64,000 nucleotides of DNA from Nemesobacter sp965204665 (GTDB taxonomy: Bacteria > Desulfobacterota_D > UBA1144 > Nemesobacterales > Nemesobacteraceae), in the NCBI GenBank assembly GCA_965204665.1, contig OZ242002.1:1612001-1676000 (forward strand), in the 5' to 3' direction. Under the pieces are notes generated by a model that was given only the letters and a program-made list of their open reading frames with translations, did not search any database and had not been told where the DNA came from. The position numbers were made by a program, and so were the translations under genes. Position 1 is the stretch's first letter, and every line of letters begins with the position of its first letter. This document shows positions 35,015 through 43,719 of the stretch, piece by piece.

Positions 35015-35515
35015 ATGTCGAAGAACAAGGCGACTGAAAACCTTGATGTGATCAGAACCGACATAAGGAAAATCTTCCTCAGGGTTTCGTTGTTCGCTGT
35101 AAACGCAGGGCTGTTTTCAACTGGCGGAAACCCGCGACCTCGAATACGGGAAGAAGGTTTTTCCGGTGAGATTTTCCGTCAGATGCGTCTACTTGGAACA
35201 GATGTCGTATTTTACTCCTGCGAATCCGGTCAATGCGATTTTCTGAGTACACACGCCGCGGCGCTCAAGCGCAACGGCCACACCGTTCTGAAGGACAGAG
35301 AAGGCGTGTCCGGAAAATTGGAGAAGGTAGACTGCGTGATTATCGGTTCCGAGGAATCGGACATTGATTTTTTCCCTCTCGCGGCTTTCCGCACAGCGCC
35401 TATTTCAGCTCCGCTCCTGCTTAAGGCGGAATCGGATTACGTGTCGAACTATGATGGAGAATCGGCCTTTACGGAAATTGCCGACCTGATTGTGAATTCA
35501 AAGAAACGAGTCTGA
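35015..35515 (+). CDS. Unrecognised protein upstream of queG
   Basis: No family recognised. Starting at ATG 35015 (MSKNKATENLDVIRTDIRKI) gives 166 residues; the frame is open to a TTG at 34967. It looks soluble and alpha/beta (TDVVFYSCESGQCDFLSTHAAALK, VDCVIIGSEESDIDFFPLAAF), with no signal peptide. It ends 12 bases before queG and probably shares its transcript. It could be a degenerate Rossmann-like domain; no function is proposed. Confidence 0.6.
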   Translation: MSKNKATENLDVIRTDIRKIFLRVSLFAVNAGLFSTGGNPRPRIREEGFSGEIFRQMRLLGTDVVFYSCESGQCDFLSTHAAALKRNGHTVLKDREGVSGKLEKVDCVIIGSEESDIDFFPLAAFRTAPISAPLLLKAESDYVSNYDGESAFTEIADLIVNSKKRV

Positions 35516-35527
35516 AAATTCCTTGCG

Positions 35528-36664
35528 ATGAAACCCGCCGCCCAACTTTCCTCCCTCGTAAAAAACCGCGCGAGAGAACTCGGTTTCAATCTAGTTGGGA
35601 TAAGTTCTGTTGACGACCGTTATCCTGAAGGGGAGTTTTTTGAGCGGTGGATCAGGAGCGGTTATGCGGGAGAGATGGGTTATCTCAAGAGAGGGGTACT
35701 TAAGAGAAAGGAAATCCACAGGGTGCTTCCGAACGCGAAATCCGTTATATCATGCACGCTTGACTACAACACGGAAAACCCTCTTTCGACCGAGGTTTCG
35801 GATAATACAAGCGGCTGGATAGCGCGGTATGCCTGGGGAGACGACTACCACGACGTTATGAAGGCGATGCTTGATGACCTCGCCGATTATGTAAGTAGCC
35901 TCGGCCGACAAAATGCGTGTACGAAGGCATATGTGGACACGGGTCCCGTTCTTGAGAAAACACATGCCGCCCGCTGCGGAATCGGTTGGATAGGCAAAAA
36001 TACATGTCTCATAAACCAGAAGACCGGCTCATGGTCTTTTCTGGGCGAGGTAATAACGGATATCGAACTTGCGGGCGATACTCCGGCTGCAGACAGGTGC
36101 GGCAGCTGCAGAAGATGTATAGACGCCTGTCCCACGGATGCGATAGTGCGTCCCTATGTTCTTGACGCCACGAAATGCGTTTCCTACCTCACAATAGAAC
36201 TCAAGGGGAAGATTCCGGAAGGTCTCAGAGAGGGGATGGAGAACAATGTTTTCGGTTGCGACATCTGCCAGGATGTCTGTCCGTGGAACCGTCGCGCCCC
36301 CTTTACTCTGAAAGAACAATTTCTGCCCAGAGAGAAACTTCTGGCTCCCGAGTTTTCCTGGCTTCTTTCGCTTGACGACGAAGAATTCAAGGATGTTTTC
36401 AGGAAAAGTCCGGTAAAGAGGTCCAAGCGTAGAGGTTTTATGAGAAATGTGCTCGTGGCTGTTGGAAATTCGGGAAATAAAGAGTATATAAAGTATGTAA
36501 GGTTGCTTCTCCGGGATAAAGAACCGTTGATAAGGGCTCATGCGGTCTGGGCTCTATGGAAACTCTGCGGTGAGCGGTGCGTAGAAGACCTTCGGAACAT
36601 GCTCGCCCGCGAAACAGACCCGGATGTGCTGGAGGAGATTCATCGTATTACCGATATTGTGTGA
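35528..36664 (+). CDS. queG: Epoxyqueuosine reductase
   Basis: Cobalamin- and Fe-S-dependent enzyme reducing epoxyqueuosine to queuosine in tRNA. 378 residues. The N-terminal GFNLVGISSVD and SGYAGEMGYLKR are followed by the catalytic aspartate region YVDTGPVLEKTHAARCGIGWIGKN. Two 4Fe-4S motifs follow (CGSCRRCIDACPTDAI; CDICQDVCPWN). The C-terminal HEAT-like repeats (MRNVLVAVGNSGNKEYI, IRAHAVWALWKL) bind tRNA in known structures. All cluster cysteines are present. Confidence 0.96.
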   Translation: MKPAAQLSSLVKNRARELGFNLVGISSVDDRYPEGEFFERWIRSGYAGEMGYLKRGVLKRKEIHRVLPNAKSVISCTLDYNTENPLSTEVSDNTSGWIARYAWGDDYHDVMKAMLDDLADYVSSLGRQNACTKAYVDTGPVLEKTHAARCGIGWIGKNTCLINQKTGSWSFLGEVITDIELAGDTPAADRCGSCRRCIDACPTDAIVRPYVLDATKCVSYLTIELKGKIPEGLREGMENNVFGCDICQDVCPWNRRAPFTLKEQFLPREKLLAPEFSWLLSLDDEEFKDVFRKSPVKRSKRRGFMRNVLVAVGNSGNKEYIKYVRLLLRDKEPLIRAHAVWALWKLCGERCVEDLRNMLARETDPDVLEEIHRITDIV

Positions 36665-36682
36665 AGTTGAGGTGCATTTTCC

Positions 36683-37105
36683 GTGAGTAACGACAAGGAA
36701 AATATAATCAGAACCAACAAAAAGTTTTATGATGCCCGTAATCGTTACGACCTTGATCTGATCGAAGGGGTGTGGGTCAATGATATTCGGGCCAAGTGCG
36801 TCCACGCCGGTTGGCCGATAATTTTCGGTTGGGAAGCCATAAAGGAGAGTTGGAAGACCATCTTTGAAACAGGTGGTTTCGACCATGTGGATATTTCTGA
36901 TTTTTTTGTTGAGGTTAAGGAGAACTCCTCTTGGCTTAACTGTATAGAGAGGGCTACATACTCTGTAGAAAATCGTAGAATCGTAATGCTTGCCCAAGTG
37001 ACCAACATATTCGAACTTCTTGACGGAGAATGGAAAATGGCACTACACCATGCCTCTTTAATGCCTATCCCGCGCAAGGAGATTGATTACGAAAATATCC
37101 AATAA
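36683..37105 (+). CDS. SnoaL/NTF2-like fold protein
   Basis: A 140-residue cone-shaped NTF2-like protein of the SnoaL/ketosteroid-isomerase type. The N-terminal helix contains NKKFYDARNRYDLDLIEGVW, followed by HAGWPIIFGWEAIKESW and the closing strands EWKMALHHAS. Start codon is GTG at 36683. Proteins of this fold bind small hydrophobic ligands, but nothing here gives a substrate. It ends just before the AT-rich restriction-modification island. Confidence 0.7.
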   Translation: MSNDKENIIRTNKKFYDARNRYDLDLIEGVWVNDIRAKCVHAGWPIIFGWEAIKESWKTIFETGGFDHVDISDFFVEVKENSSWLNCIERATYSVENRRIVMLAQVTNIFELLDGEWKMALHHASLMPIPRKEIDYENIQ

Positions 37106-37162
37106 GAGTTCTTGAGAATTTTTTGTGGTAGGTTCGAAGACCGATAAATAGTTGGGAGTTGT

Positions 37163-38776
37163 TCAGTTGCTCCCCACCCATTGCTTTTTGTACTTATCAA
37201 AATACTCTCTGTGTTTTAAGTATTCTTTTATTTCCCTATAGTTGCTGTCTTGGTCATAGGTGGGGATAAACAGATAATCTAACAAATCTAGTTTTTTGAC
37301 ATCAGACATTATGGTTCCTGAGGATATTGCTGTCATTTGAGTAAGGTAATCATCAGAAAACATAAACTTCAAGAAGTTATATCTCTCTCGTTCATCAGGT
37401 ATTGTGATACTATAAAAGCCATTAGAGAATATCAAATCATCCTCAACTCTAGTCAGATAAACAAAGTTGTTAAAAGAACCCTGCATCTTTGACAATAAGA
37501 TGCTATTGTCTTGCGGAATAAGTTTTGCTCTATTTGGGAGACTCCAACCCCTTAGTTTGTCTACCTCCAACATATTGTCTCTATAGACATTCCCAGTCTC
37601 AACATATCTGTAAATATAACTCTTCTTTATATGAGGTTCATTGTTGGTAGTAACCTCTGATGATATTCTTCTGAGAGTTGTCCAAGACTTATTCTTTAAT
37701 CTATTGGTACATTTTTTATATTCCGGCAAATATCTGCCCATTAATATTCTACAATCGCGCTCATTCTTTATATCGGACACTTTCATAGTGCTATATTCTC
37801 TCTCAAGTGTGTGTGTGGGGGGGGGGTAATTAAGAGTCCAACCAGTCATATTCTCCTTACAGAAACTATAAAATCTCGCTTGAATATTAAATAAATCGTT
37901 TTCTATTACTTTCTCATTCCGCTCGTCATACAAAAAAACTCCATCAGATTCGTCTCTTTTATGAAGTATTGGTGCTCTTTTCGTTTTGTGGTCGAATCCA
38001 ACTTTTTCTGCACTATCGACAAATATGTTGTAGTTTCCCAGTTTACTAGTTTCCTTACGCTTTTCTAGGACCAATATAGAAGTTTTACCACCAGAACCAG
38101 AACACTTAAAGACTCCGTCAGGCAATCTTATAACTCCAACAATTCGTGCATTATCCAACATATAGTCTCTGAGAAACTTATCAGTAGGGTTATCTAAATA
38201 ACCAGTCGGTAAAATAATGACCAACACTCCTTCGCTCTTTAGAAGGGTCAGACAACGTTCTACAAACAACTTCCCACTTTCTTTTGTAGGTAGTCTATAA
38301 CCTATATTGTTGTGTTTCGTGTTTTTTCCGAATGGGGGATTTGTGATAATAACATCTAACGTGTCGGAAGATTCTTTTACTTCTTCAAGTGAATCTTTAT
38401 TTTTAACTTCAGTTCTTCCATCTCCATGTAAAATCATGTTAATTTGTGATAAGGTTGTGGCATCAGGATCTACATCCCAACATGCGATATTTTTTACCAA
38501 CTCATTCAACCCTTCTTTAGTTCCTCTTGACAAAAGACCAACCATAAAATCACCTGAGCCACTACAAGGGTCCAATGCTTTTGTCGTTTTCCGCAAAGGA
38601 ACTAAATTAACCATAAATGTTGCAATTTCTTTTGGTGTGTAATATTGGCTCAAGTCTTTTTTTAAGAAAGACGGAGCAAATTTCATATAAAACTCCTGAA
38701 TTATTCTATTATCAGAATTTTTTAATGTGTAGTTCTGTAATATCTTGACACACTCAATTATGCTTTGATTCTTCAA
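37163..38776 (-). CDS. Type IIG/type I-like DNA N6-adenine methyltransferase with C-terminal specificity domain (rear part of a split R-M-S gene)
   Basis: 537 residues from a TTG with no ribosome-binding site. The frame is open further upstream, through 18 more sensible codons, to the G10 tract at 38814. The methyltransferase domain has LSQYYTPKEIATFMVNLV, the SAM-binding ALDPCSGSGDFMVGLL and the catalytic NPPF (VIITNPPFGKN). The C terminus resembles an HsdS target-recognition domain (WTTLRRISSE, LSKMQGSFNNFVYLTR, SSGTIMSDVKKLDLLDYLFI). With one more G it fuses to the nuclease frame upstream. A second tract (10 C on the coding strand, 37817-37826) encodes the YPPP stretch before the specificity domain and is currently in frame. 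AT-rich, unlike its neighbours, so probably acquired. Confidence 0.88.
   Translation of the reverse strand: MKNQSIIECVKILQNYTLKNSDNRIIQEFYMKFAPSFLKKDLSQYYTPKEIATFMVNLVPLRKTTKALDPCSGSGDFMVGLLSRGTKEGLNELVKNIACWDVDPDATTLSQINMILHGDGRTEVKNKDSLEEVKESSDTLDVIITNPPFGKNTKHNNIGYRLPTKESGKLFVERCLTLLKSEGVLVIILPTGYLDNPTDKFLRDYMLDNARIVGVIRLPDGVFKCSGSGGKTSILVLEKRKETSKLGNYNIFVDSAEKVGFDHKTKRAPILHKRDESDGVFLYDERNEKVIENDLFNIQARFYSFCKENMTGWTLNYPPPTHTLEREYSTMKVSDIKNERDCRILMGRYLPEYKKCTNRLKNKSWTTLRRISSEVTTNNEPHIKKSYIYRYVETGNVYRDNMLEVDKLRGWSLPNRAKLIPQDNSILLSKMQGSFNNFVYLTRVEDDLIFSNGFYSITIPDERERYNFLKFMFSDDYLTQMTAISSGTIMSDVKKLDLLDYLFIPTYDQDSNYREIKEYLKHREYFDKYKKQWVGSN
37817..37826 (-). repeat. In-gene G10/C10 tract next to a GT repeat, before the specificity domain
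   Basis: Ten G on the plus strand (10 C in the gene), preceded on the plus strand by five GT units at 37807-37816. The gene reads TAC CCC CCC CCC ACA CAC ACA through it and stays in frame. Any length change not divisible by three would truncate the protein before its target-recognition region. Confidence 0.85.
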
Positions 38777-38790
38777 TTCTATGCTATTTG

Positions 38791-39492
38791 TTAGAACTCC
38801 CCAGATAGCTTTACCCCCCCCCCATAATATGCATAAGCCTTTGTATATAACTCCTTAATTTTCTGATGAAGGTTTTCATTAGCAGTATTAAATGCTAATT
38901 CATCACTAAACTTTTCATCATAATATTTTGCAATTAAAATCTTCAGTAGTTCTCTGTGCTTGTTTTTCGTGCCACCTTGGTAGTTTCTTAAGCATTGTTC
39001 CAGTTGATCCCATAATATTTGCGTATTAGTTAGTTTCTGTAGTTGGTCAATGGTCTTTTGACCAGACTGTTTTTGATAATTTAATTCGGTTAATCCATAT
39101 TCCTTATCTTCTTTATCAATCAGGATTCTGTTTACTTCATCCCAATAGATTCCATATACTAAATTGGGACACTGATCCATAGCTGGTTTCAGTTGGTATT
39201 TTATTGCGTCGTCTTTATCTTTGGGGTTAGTTTTAATTTCTGCTATATATAACAAGTCCTTTAGTTTTCTACTTTTACTGTCTCTGAATACAGCAATATC
39301 TGTTCTTAGATTGTTTTTTGCTCCAGATCCATAACACAACAATATATATTCTAACTCTATGTTTTCCTTTGGAATTCGTGCAGTTTCTATTAAATAGTTA
39401 AGACATCCTATTTTGACCCCTTCCTCAAGAGAAGTTGTATTTTTTTCTCCTCTGATCGGACAGTAGAATCTATACCTTTCTTTTCTACTCAT
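38791..39492 (-). CDS. Restriction nuclease domain (front part of the split R-M-S gene)
   Basis: 233 residues, ATG at 39492. It resembles the N-terminal nuclease domain of type I HsdR and type IIG enzymes: TDIAVFRDSK...LLYIAEIKTN gives the D...E-x-K metal-binding site of the PD-(D/E)xK fold. A helical segment follows (LWDQLEQCLRNYQGG, IKELYTKAYAYY). The frame then enters the G10 tract and ends eight codons later (GGGVKLSGEF) by frameshift, not at a natural domain end. Adding one G would continue it as GGGGKAIWGVLTNS into the methyltransferase. I treat it as the OFF state of one longer gene. AT-rich. Confidence 0.82.
   Translation of the reverse strand: MSRKERYRFYCPIRGEKNTTSLEEGVKIGCLNYLIETARIPKENIELEYILLCYGSGAKNNLRTDIAVFRDSKSRKLKDLLYIAEIKTNPKDKDDAIKYQLKPAMDQCPNLVYGIYWDEVNRILIDKEDKEYGLTELNYQKQSGQKTIDQLQKLTNTQILWDQLEQCLRNYQGGTKNKHRELLKILIAKYYDEKFSDELAFNTANENLHQKIKELYTKAYAYYGGGVKLSGEF
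38814..38823 (-). repeat. In-gene G10 tract at the nuclease-methyltransferase junction
   Basis: Ten C on the plus strand (10 G in the gene). The nuclease frame reads TAT TAT GGG GGG GGG GTA AAG; with 11 G it reads on as GGT AAA GCT ATC TGG GGA, joining the methyltransferase frame. With 10 G the frame stops at 38791-38793. Confidence 0.88.
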
Positions 39493-39577
39493 AACTTGTT
39501 CTCTCTTTAAGTAAGTTGTCTACGGTATCCGCTCACCTCATTAAACCTATCAGAAAAAGCATATTTAATCTCGCTCA

Positions 39578-39596
39578 AGTTAAGTTTAATGGGCGA
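39578..39596 (+). repeat. Dispersed repeat R2, copy at the edge of the R-M island
   Basis: AGTTAAGTTTAATGGGCGA matches the core of R2 seen at 14751 and 63663. It lies between the upstream end of the AT-rich R-M gene and the end of mqnC. Confidence 0.45.
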
Positions 39597-39598
39597 AT

Positions 39599-40678
39599 TC
39601 AAAAACGTTCCAAGATTTCATAATAGGTGTTTCTCTGCGCGGGATTGAATCCTGCGCTTTTTATCATGTAAACGAGTTCATCCACGGTTGAACGGATTTT
39701 GTTTTCAGCGCATCCCAGAACATTTTCATCATAAAGAGTTCCGCCGAGGTCGCTTGCGCCGTAGTGCATCGACATCGATCCCATTTTCTTACCCTGAGTG
39801 AACCATGAACCCTGCACATGTCTGAAGTTGTCGAGAAATATCCTGCATACGGCTAAAACCCGCAGATACCTTTCTCCTCCGACCTCGTCCTTTATTCTCT
39901 TTTCAATAGGTGTGTTTTTCGGCTTGAATGTCCACGGAATAAAAGCGAGAAAATTTCCGGTCTCATCCTGAAGGTCTCTTATTCTCGTCAGGTGTTCCAC
40001 TATATCCTCGTCCTGTTCCAGATGTCCGAACATCATCGTGGCGGTCGTCTTGAAACCTATGTTGTGCGCTTCCCTGGTGATTCTCATCCATACGTCCGCG
40101 TCTATCTTCAAAGGACTTATGGACCTTCTCACCCTGTTCGAAAGTACTTCCGCCCCGCCGCCGGGTATTGTTCTTAACCCCGCGTCCCAGAGATTCTGCA
40201 GCACATGCTCGGTGTCGAGATTTTCGTATTTGGCTATCGCCGCTATTTCCGGAGCTGAAAAAGCGTGAAGATGAAGGTCGGGTATTTCATTCGAGGCTCT
40301 CCTTACAATTTCGATGTAGTAATCAAGTCTGAGTTTCGGGTTATGACCTCCCTGAAGAAGCACCGTGGTCGCGCCGTTGTGGTATGATGTGCGCATTACC
40401 TCGATGACTTTGTCGATACTCATGGTGTATGCGTCGTGCGCGCCTTCGGGTCTCCAGAAGGCGCAGAAAAGACATTCTGTGTCGCAGACGTTCGTGTAGT
40501 TGGGGTTTGTGTCGGCAACGAAAGTTACGGTATCGTCGGGGTGAAACCTTCTTCTAGTTATGCCCGCAAGCGAGCCCAGTCGAAGCAGATCTCCTTCTTT
40601 CAGCAGCAGGAGCGCCTGATCCGGCGATATGCGTTTCTGCTCAAAAACTCTGCTGTATATGTCTTTCACCTTCAACAC
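39599..40678 (-). CDS. mqnC: Cyclic dehypoxanthinyl futalosine synthase
   Basis: Radical SAM enzyme of the futalosine menaquinone pathway. 359 residues. The Fe-S cluster cysteines are C65, C69 and C72 in CDTECLFCAFWR, preceded by NYTNV. The segment LLQGGHNPKLRLDYY is typical of MqnC rather than the related MqnE or CofH. FSAPEIAAIAK, IPGGGAEVLS and IPWTFKPKNTPIE also match. The start is a GTG at 40678. It implies menaquinone made by the alternative pathway. No other mqn genes are in the window. Confidence 0.92.
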   Translation of the reverse strand: MLKVKDIYSRVFEQKRISPDQALLLLKEGDLLRLGSLAGITRRRFHPDDTVTFVADTNPNYTNVCDTECLFCAFWRPEGAHDAYTMSIDKVIEVMRTSYHNGATTVLLQGGHNPKLRLDYYIEIVRRASNEIPDLHLHAFSAPEIAAIAKYENLDTEHVLQNLWDAGLRTIPGGGAEVLSNRVRRSISPLKIDADVWMRITREAHNIGFKTTATMMFGHLEQDEDIVEHLTRIRDLQDETGNFLAFIPWTFKPKNTPIEKRIKDEVGGERYLRVLAVCRIFLDNFRHVQGSWFTQGKKMGSMSMHYGASDLGGTLYDENVLGCAENKIRSTVDELVYMIKSAGFNPAQRNTYYEILERF

Positions 40679-40885
40679 AGCGAACTAATAAAGCCAATCA
40701 TGAACTTAAAGTCAACCGTTTATCCGCAGCGCAACCGGCCATCTGCCGGTATGTATTTTAACTCCCGTTTTTGTTATTCTGTTAACCGTGAGGTCATATC
40801 TGAAAGGTGTCCTTCCGCTCGGAGAACGGTTCTGTTCTGCCCGAAGTAGTTCTGGTTCGTGGAATGAAAACCGAGAGAAATTTGG

Positions 40886-42643
40886 GTGTATGCATTGAAA
40901 AAGTTTTTTAAAAAACCGATCTTTTACGTTTTTTTTCTGCTTCTTGTCTTCTGTGCTGGGTATTCCCCCGCGTTTTCTTCGGATGCCAAGGAACTCCTGT
41001 TCTCCCGCAGTCAGGCGGATGCCTATTATCATTTCATGCTTTCGGAAATCTATCTGGAGAAAGGAGATATCCTTCGCGCGGAACAAAATCTCGTGAAAGC
41101 GGAAGAGGTTGACTCCGAGTCTTCAGAGATAAAATACAGGCTGAGTCTTATCTATATGTTTCTCAACATGCCCGACAAGGCTGCAGATAAACTCACCCGG
41201 TCCATAGAGATCGATCCGTCAAATTCTTCCGCATACAGGGAACTCGGTCGTATCTACATATCTTCTTCGCATCCGCTGCACAGAAAGAGAGGCAAAATCC
41301 TTCTTCGAAAGGCGGTCGGCATCGATGACCGCGATGCGGAAGCCTGTTTTCTGCTCGCCAAGGCCGAACTACGTTCCGGGAATTTCAATCTTGCGGAAAA
41401 GTATGCGGAAAAAGGACTTTCCGTAAATTCGATGGATGTTCGGGGACATTTTTATCTGGGAAACATAGCGGCGGCCAAAGGAGACCTTGACGCCGCGGTA
41501 AGACATTACGACAGAGCCTTGACTATCCATCGCAGGTATTACCCGGCGTTCTCCGCTCTGGTGGAGACCCTCGAGAGGGCGGGCAATGTACAGGAGGCTG
41601 TATCCCGTTACGATGAAGCGATTAAAAAATTTACGCCTTACCGCGACCTTTTCCTGTCTTATGCGGATATGCTCAGCCGCCATGAAATGTACGAGGATGC
41701 GCTCGGCCAGTACATAAACGCTGAAGAACAGGACCCGAACAACGTTGAAATCAAGTACAGAATCGCTCTCCTGCAGATCAGAACCGGGAATTATCTGCAG
41801 GCAGCCGAAAAACTGGAGCGCGTTCTTGCCACGGCGCCTTCCAACATAGGGGCTAAATACTTCTCCGCCGTAGCCTTACTGAATCTCGGTGAATACTCCC
41901 GCGCGGAAAAATTTCTTGACTCCATCCCCCCGGATTCACCGGTCCGGACGGATGTGATTCTTCTTCGCGCGCGTATACGTGAACTTGAAGGATCACCTGA
42001 AAAAGCTCTGGAGATTGTGGACGGGATTTATGAAGAGAAGCCTCATGATCCGAAGGTAGTTACGGCGTTGGGTGAACTTTACGGAAGACTCGGGAAATGG
42101 GAAGAAACAATTTCGCTTTACAGAAAGTATCTGCGGAAAAACCCTTTCGATGAGTCTGTGCTTTATTCTCTGGGTGTTTCCTATTACTACAGCGACCGAG
42201 TGGGAAAGTCGCTTGCCCTGATGAAAAACCTGATGAAGAAAAACCCGAAAAATTTCGATGCGATAAATTTTGTCGGGTACACCTACGCGGAAAAAGGTGA
42301 AAAACTTGATTATGCGGAAGACCTGATAAAAAAAGCGTTGGAGATTGCCCCGGAGCGGGGCTATATAATCGACAGTCTCGGGTGGGTTTACTACAAGAAG
42401 GGGGATTTTGAGAAGGCTCTTGAAATTCTTCTTCGCGCTTCGGAGATTTCACCCGATTCTGCCGTGATATTAGAACATGTCGGCGATGCCTACGAAAAAC
42501 TCGGAAACGAGGAGATGGCTCTTGAGAACTATAAAAAAGCTCTTGAGATTCTGGACTCGAAAAATCATGTTGATGTCGAAGACGGAAAAGTCCGTCTGCG
42601 GCTCAGGCGGAAATTGGAGGAATTCCGTTCCGGTGAGGCGTAG
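40886..42643 (+). CDS. TPR-repeat envelope protein
   Basis: 585 residues from a GTG start: a short basic N terminus, one hydrophobic signal/anchor (PIFYVFFLLLVFCAGYSPAF), then tetratricopeptide repeats nearly to the end. Clear examples are YYHFMLSEIYLEKGDILRA, GHFYLGNIAAAKGDLDAAVR and GYIIDSLGWVYYKKGDFEKA. Such proteins scaffold complexes; this one is probably periplasmic. The end overlaps the start of the LolB-like lipoprotein gene, an arrangement that suggests co-translation and a role in outer-membrane lipoprotein or envelope assembly. Confidence 0.88.
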   Translation: MYALKKFFKKPIFYVFFLLLVFCAGYSPAFSSDAKELLFSRSQADAYYHFMLSEIYLEKGDILRAEQNLVKAEEVDSESSEIKYRLSLIYMFLNMPDKAADKLTRSIEIDPSNSSAYRELGRIYISSSHPLHRKRGKILLRKAVGIDDRDAEACFLLAKAELRSGNFNLAEKYAEKGLSVNSMDVRGHFYLGNIAAAKGDLDAAVRHYDRALTIHRRYYPAFSALVETLERAGNVQEAVSRYDEAIKKFTPYRDLFLSYADMLSRHEMYEDALGQYINAEEQDPNNVEIKYRIALLQIRTGNYLQAAEKLERVLATAPSNIGAKYFSAVALLNLGEYSRAEKFLDSIPPDSPVRTDVILLRARIRELEGSPEKALEIVDGIYEEKPHDPKVVTALGELYGRLGKWEETISLYRKYLRKNPFDESVLYSLGVSYYYSDRVGKSLALMKNLMKKNPKNFDAINFVGYTYAEKGEKLDYAEDLIKKALEIAPERGYIIDSLGWVYYKKGDFEKALEILLRASEISPDSAVILEHVGDAYEKLGNEEMALENYKKALEILDSKNHVDVEDGKVRLRLRRKLEEFRSGEA

Positions 42644-43388
42644 CAAGCAACTCTTTTTCCCTGTAATGCTTCTGCTTCTGCTCTCCTCGTGCGCGGGAAA
42701 ACATTCTCGTGTCAAAGTTGATGTTTCCCCCGATGCGCTTTCAGAAGCCATAAAAAACCACACGGGTTTCGTTTCTATTAAATCCTTAGCCAGAGTGGTG
42801 GTGGAATCTCAGGAGGGAAGGATGGCTTTTGATCAGGTGACATCGGCGATCCGTCCGGATATTCTTGAAATTGCGGTTTTCGCTCCTTTCGGGGAAATGC
42901 TGGCATTGGTTTCTTCCGACGGTGACAGTGTAAGGATGAAAACTGCGGGGGAAGAACTTGTTTTTCAAAATTCAGAGGACTTCAGCTTCTCGTTCCTTTA
43001 TCCTGGACTGCCTCCTCGTATGGGAGTTCGGGACATTGTTAATTTCCTGCTCGCAGGCGCTCCTTTTCCGCTCTCCCGGGATGCGTACACCGCAACCGGA
43101 ACTGTAAAAGACGGGGTGGCGGTTTTTCAGTCGGGGGGCACCCGACCTTCCCGGATTGAAGTCGATCTGGATAAAAATTCCATCACCGCGATTCACTGGC
43201 TGTTCACGGAAGACAAGGAGTCCACGGTACGGTTTTCCCGGCACAGGAAGGTAGCGCCGAATGTGTATTTCCCCGGAAAACTCGTATTTGAAACAGAAGG
43301 CTACAGTTTGAGCGTCACTTACGACGATGATCTGAAGGTAAACTCGGATGCGTCGTCTTCCCGATCCCTGTCTGTTGAGGCTGACTGA
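42633..43388 (+). CDS. LolB-like/DUF4292-type outer-membrane lipoprotein
   Basis: Starts at GTG 42633, 11 bases inside the TPR gene, giving 251 residues. It has a lipoprotein signal (SKQLFFPVMLLLLLSSC). The rest resembles the LolB/LolA-type half-barrel family that handles lipoproteins: FVSIKSLARVVVESQEGRMAFDQV, ILEIAVFAPFGEMLALVSSDG, and a beta-rich C terminus. LolB itself receives lipoproteins at the outer membrane; whether this protein does so is inferred from fold and size. Its stop is followed after one base by the HPr start. Confidence 0.75.
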   Translation: MRRSKQLFFPVMLLLLLSSCAGKHSRVKVDVSPDALSEAIKNHTGFVSIKSLARVVVESQEGRMAFDQVTSAIRPDILEIAVFAPFGEMLALVSSDGDSVRMKTAGEELVFQNSEDFSFSFLYPGLPPRMGVRDIVNFLLAGAPFPLSRDAYTATGTVKDGVAVFQSGGTRPSRIEVDLDKNSITAIHWLFTEDKESTVRFSRHRKVAPNVYFPGKLVFETEGYSLSVTYDDDLKVNSDASSSRSLSVEAD

Positions 43389-43389
43389 T

Positions 43390-43683
43390 TTGTCCAGCGA
43401 ACCGGTAGTAAAGAAATTCACGATAAAAAACCGTCTGGGTCTTCACGCGAGAGCGGCTGCGGTTCTGGTCGCTCTTACCAGCAAATTCAGTTCAAGTATA
43501 GTTATAAGCAAGGAGAAATTCGAGATAGATGGAAAAAGCATACTGGGAGTTCTGTCACTCGCCGCCATACACGGCACTCAAATTTCCGTCACCATAAATG
43601 GGGATGACTCGGAGACTGCCATGGATGAGATATCAGTTCTGATTGAAAGCGGTTTCGGAGAGGGTGTTTCCGACCGTCTTTAA
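43390..43683 (+). CDS. HPr family phosphocarrier protein
   Basis: Phosphocarrier of a PTS or nitrogen-PTS relay. TTG at 43390 gives 97 residues. The active-site histidine is His19 in NRLGLHARAA, and the regulatory serine region is Ser50 in DGKSILGVLSLAA. The helix at the end is EISVLIESGFGEG. No sugar permease genes are nearby, so a regulatory role is likely, but that is inference. Tight spacing ties it to the upstream lipoprotein gene. Confidence 0.92.
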   Translation: MSSEPVVKKFTIKNRLGLHARAAAVLVALTSKFSSSIVISKEKFEIDGKSILGVLSLAAIHGTQISVTINGDDSETAMDEISVLIESGFGEGVSDRL

Positions 43684-43719
43684 TTTTTTCCTCCATCTCT
43701 TCGAAAAAAAGAACCTGTC

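Noticed and set aside
37163..39492. Reading the two AT-rich frames as separate M-S and R genes
   Set aside because: The rear frame has no credible start, the open frame continues upstream to the tract, and the front frame ends by frameshift; one split gene fits better.
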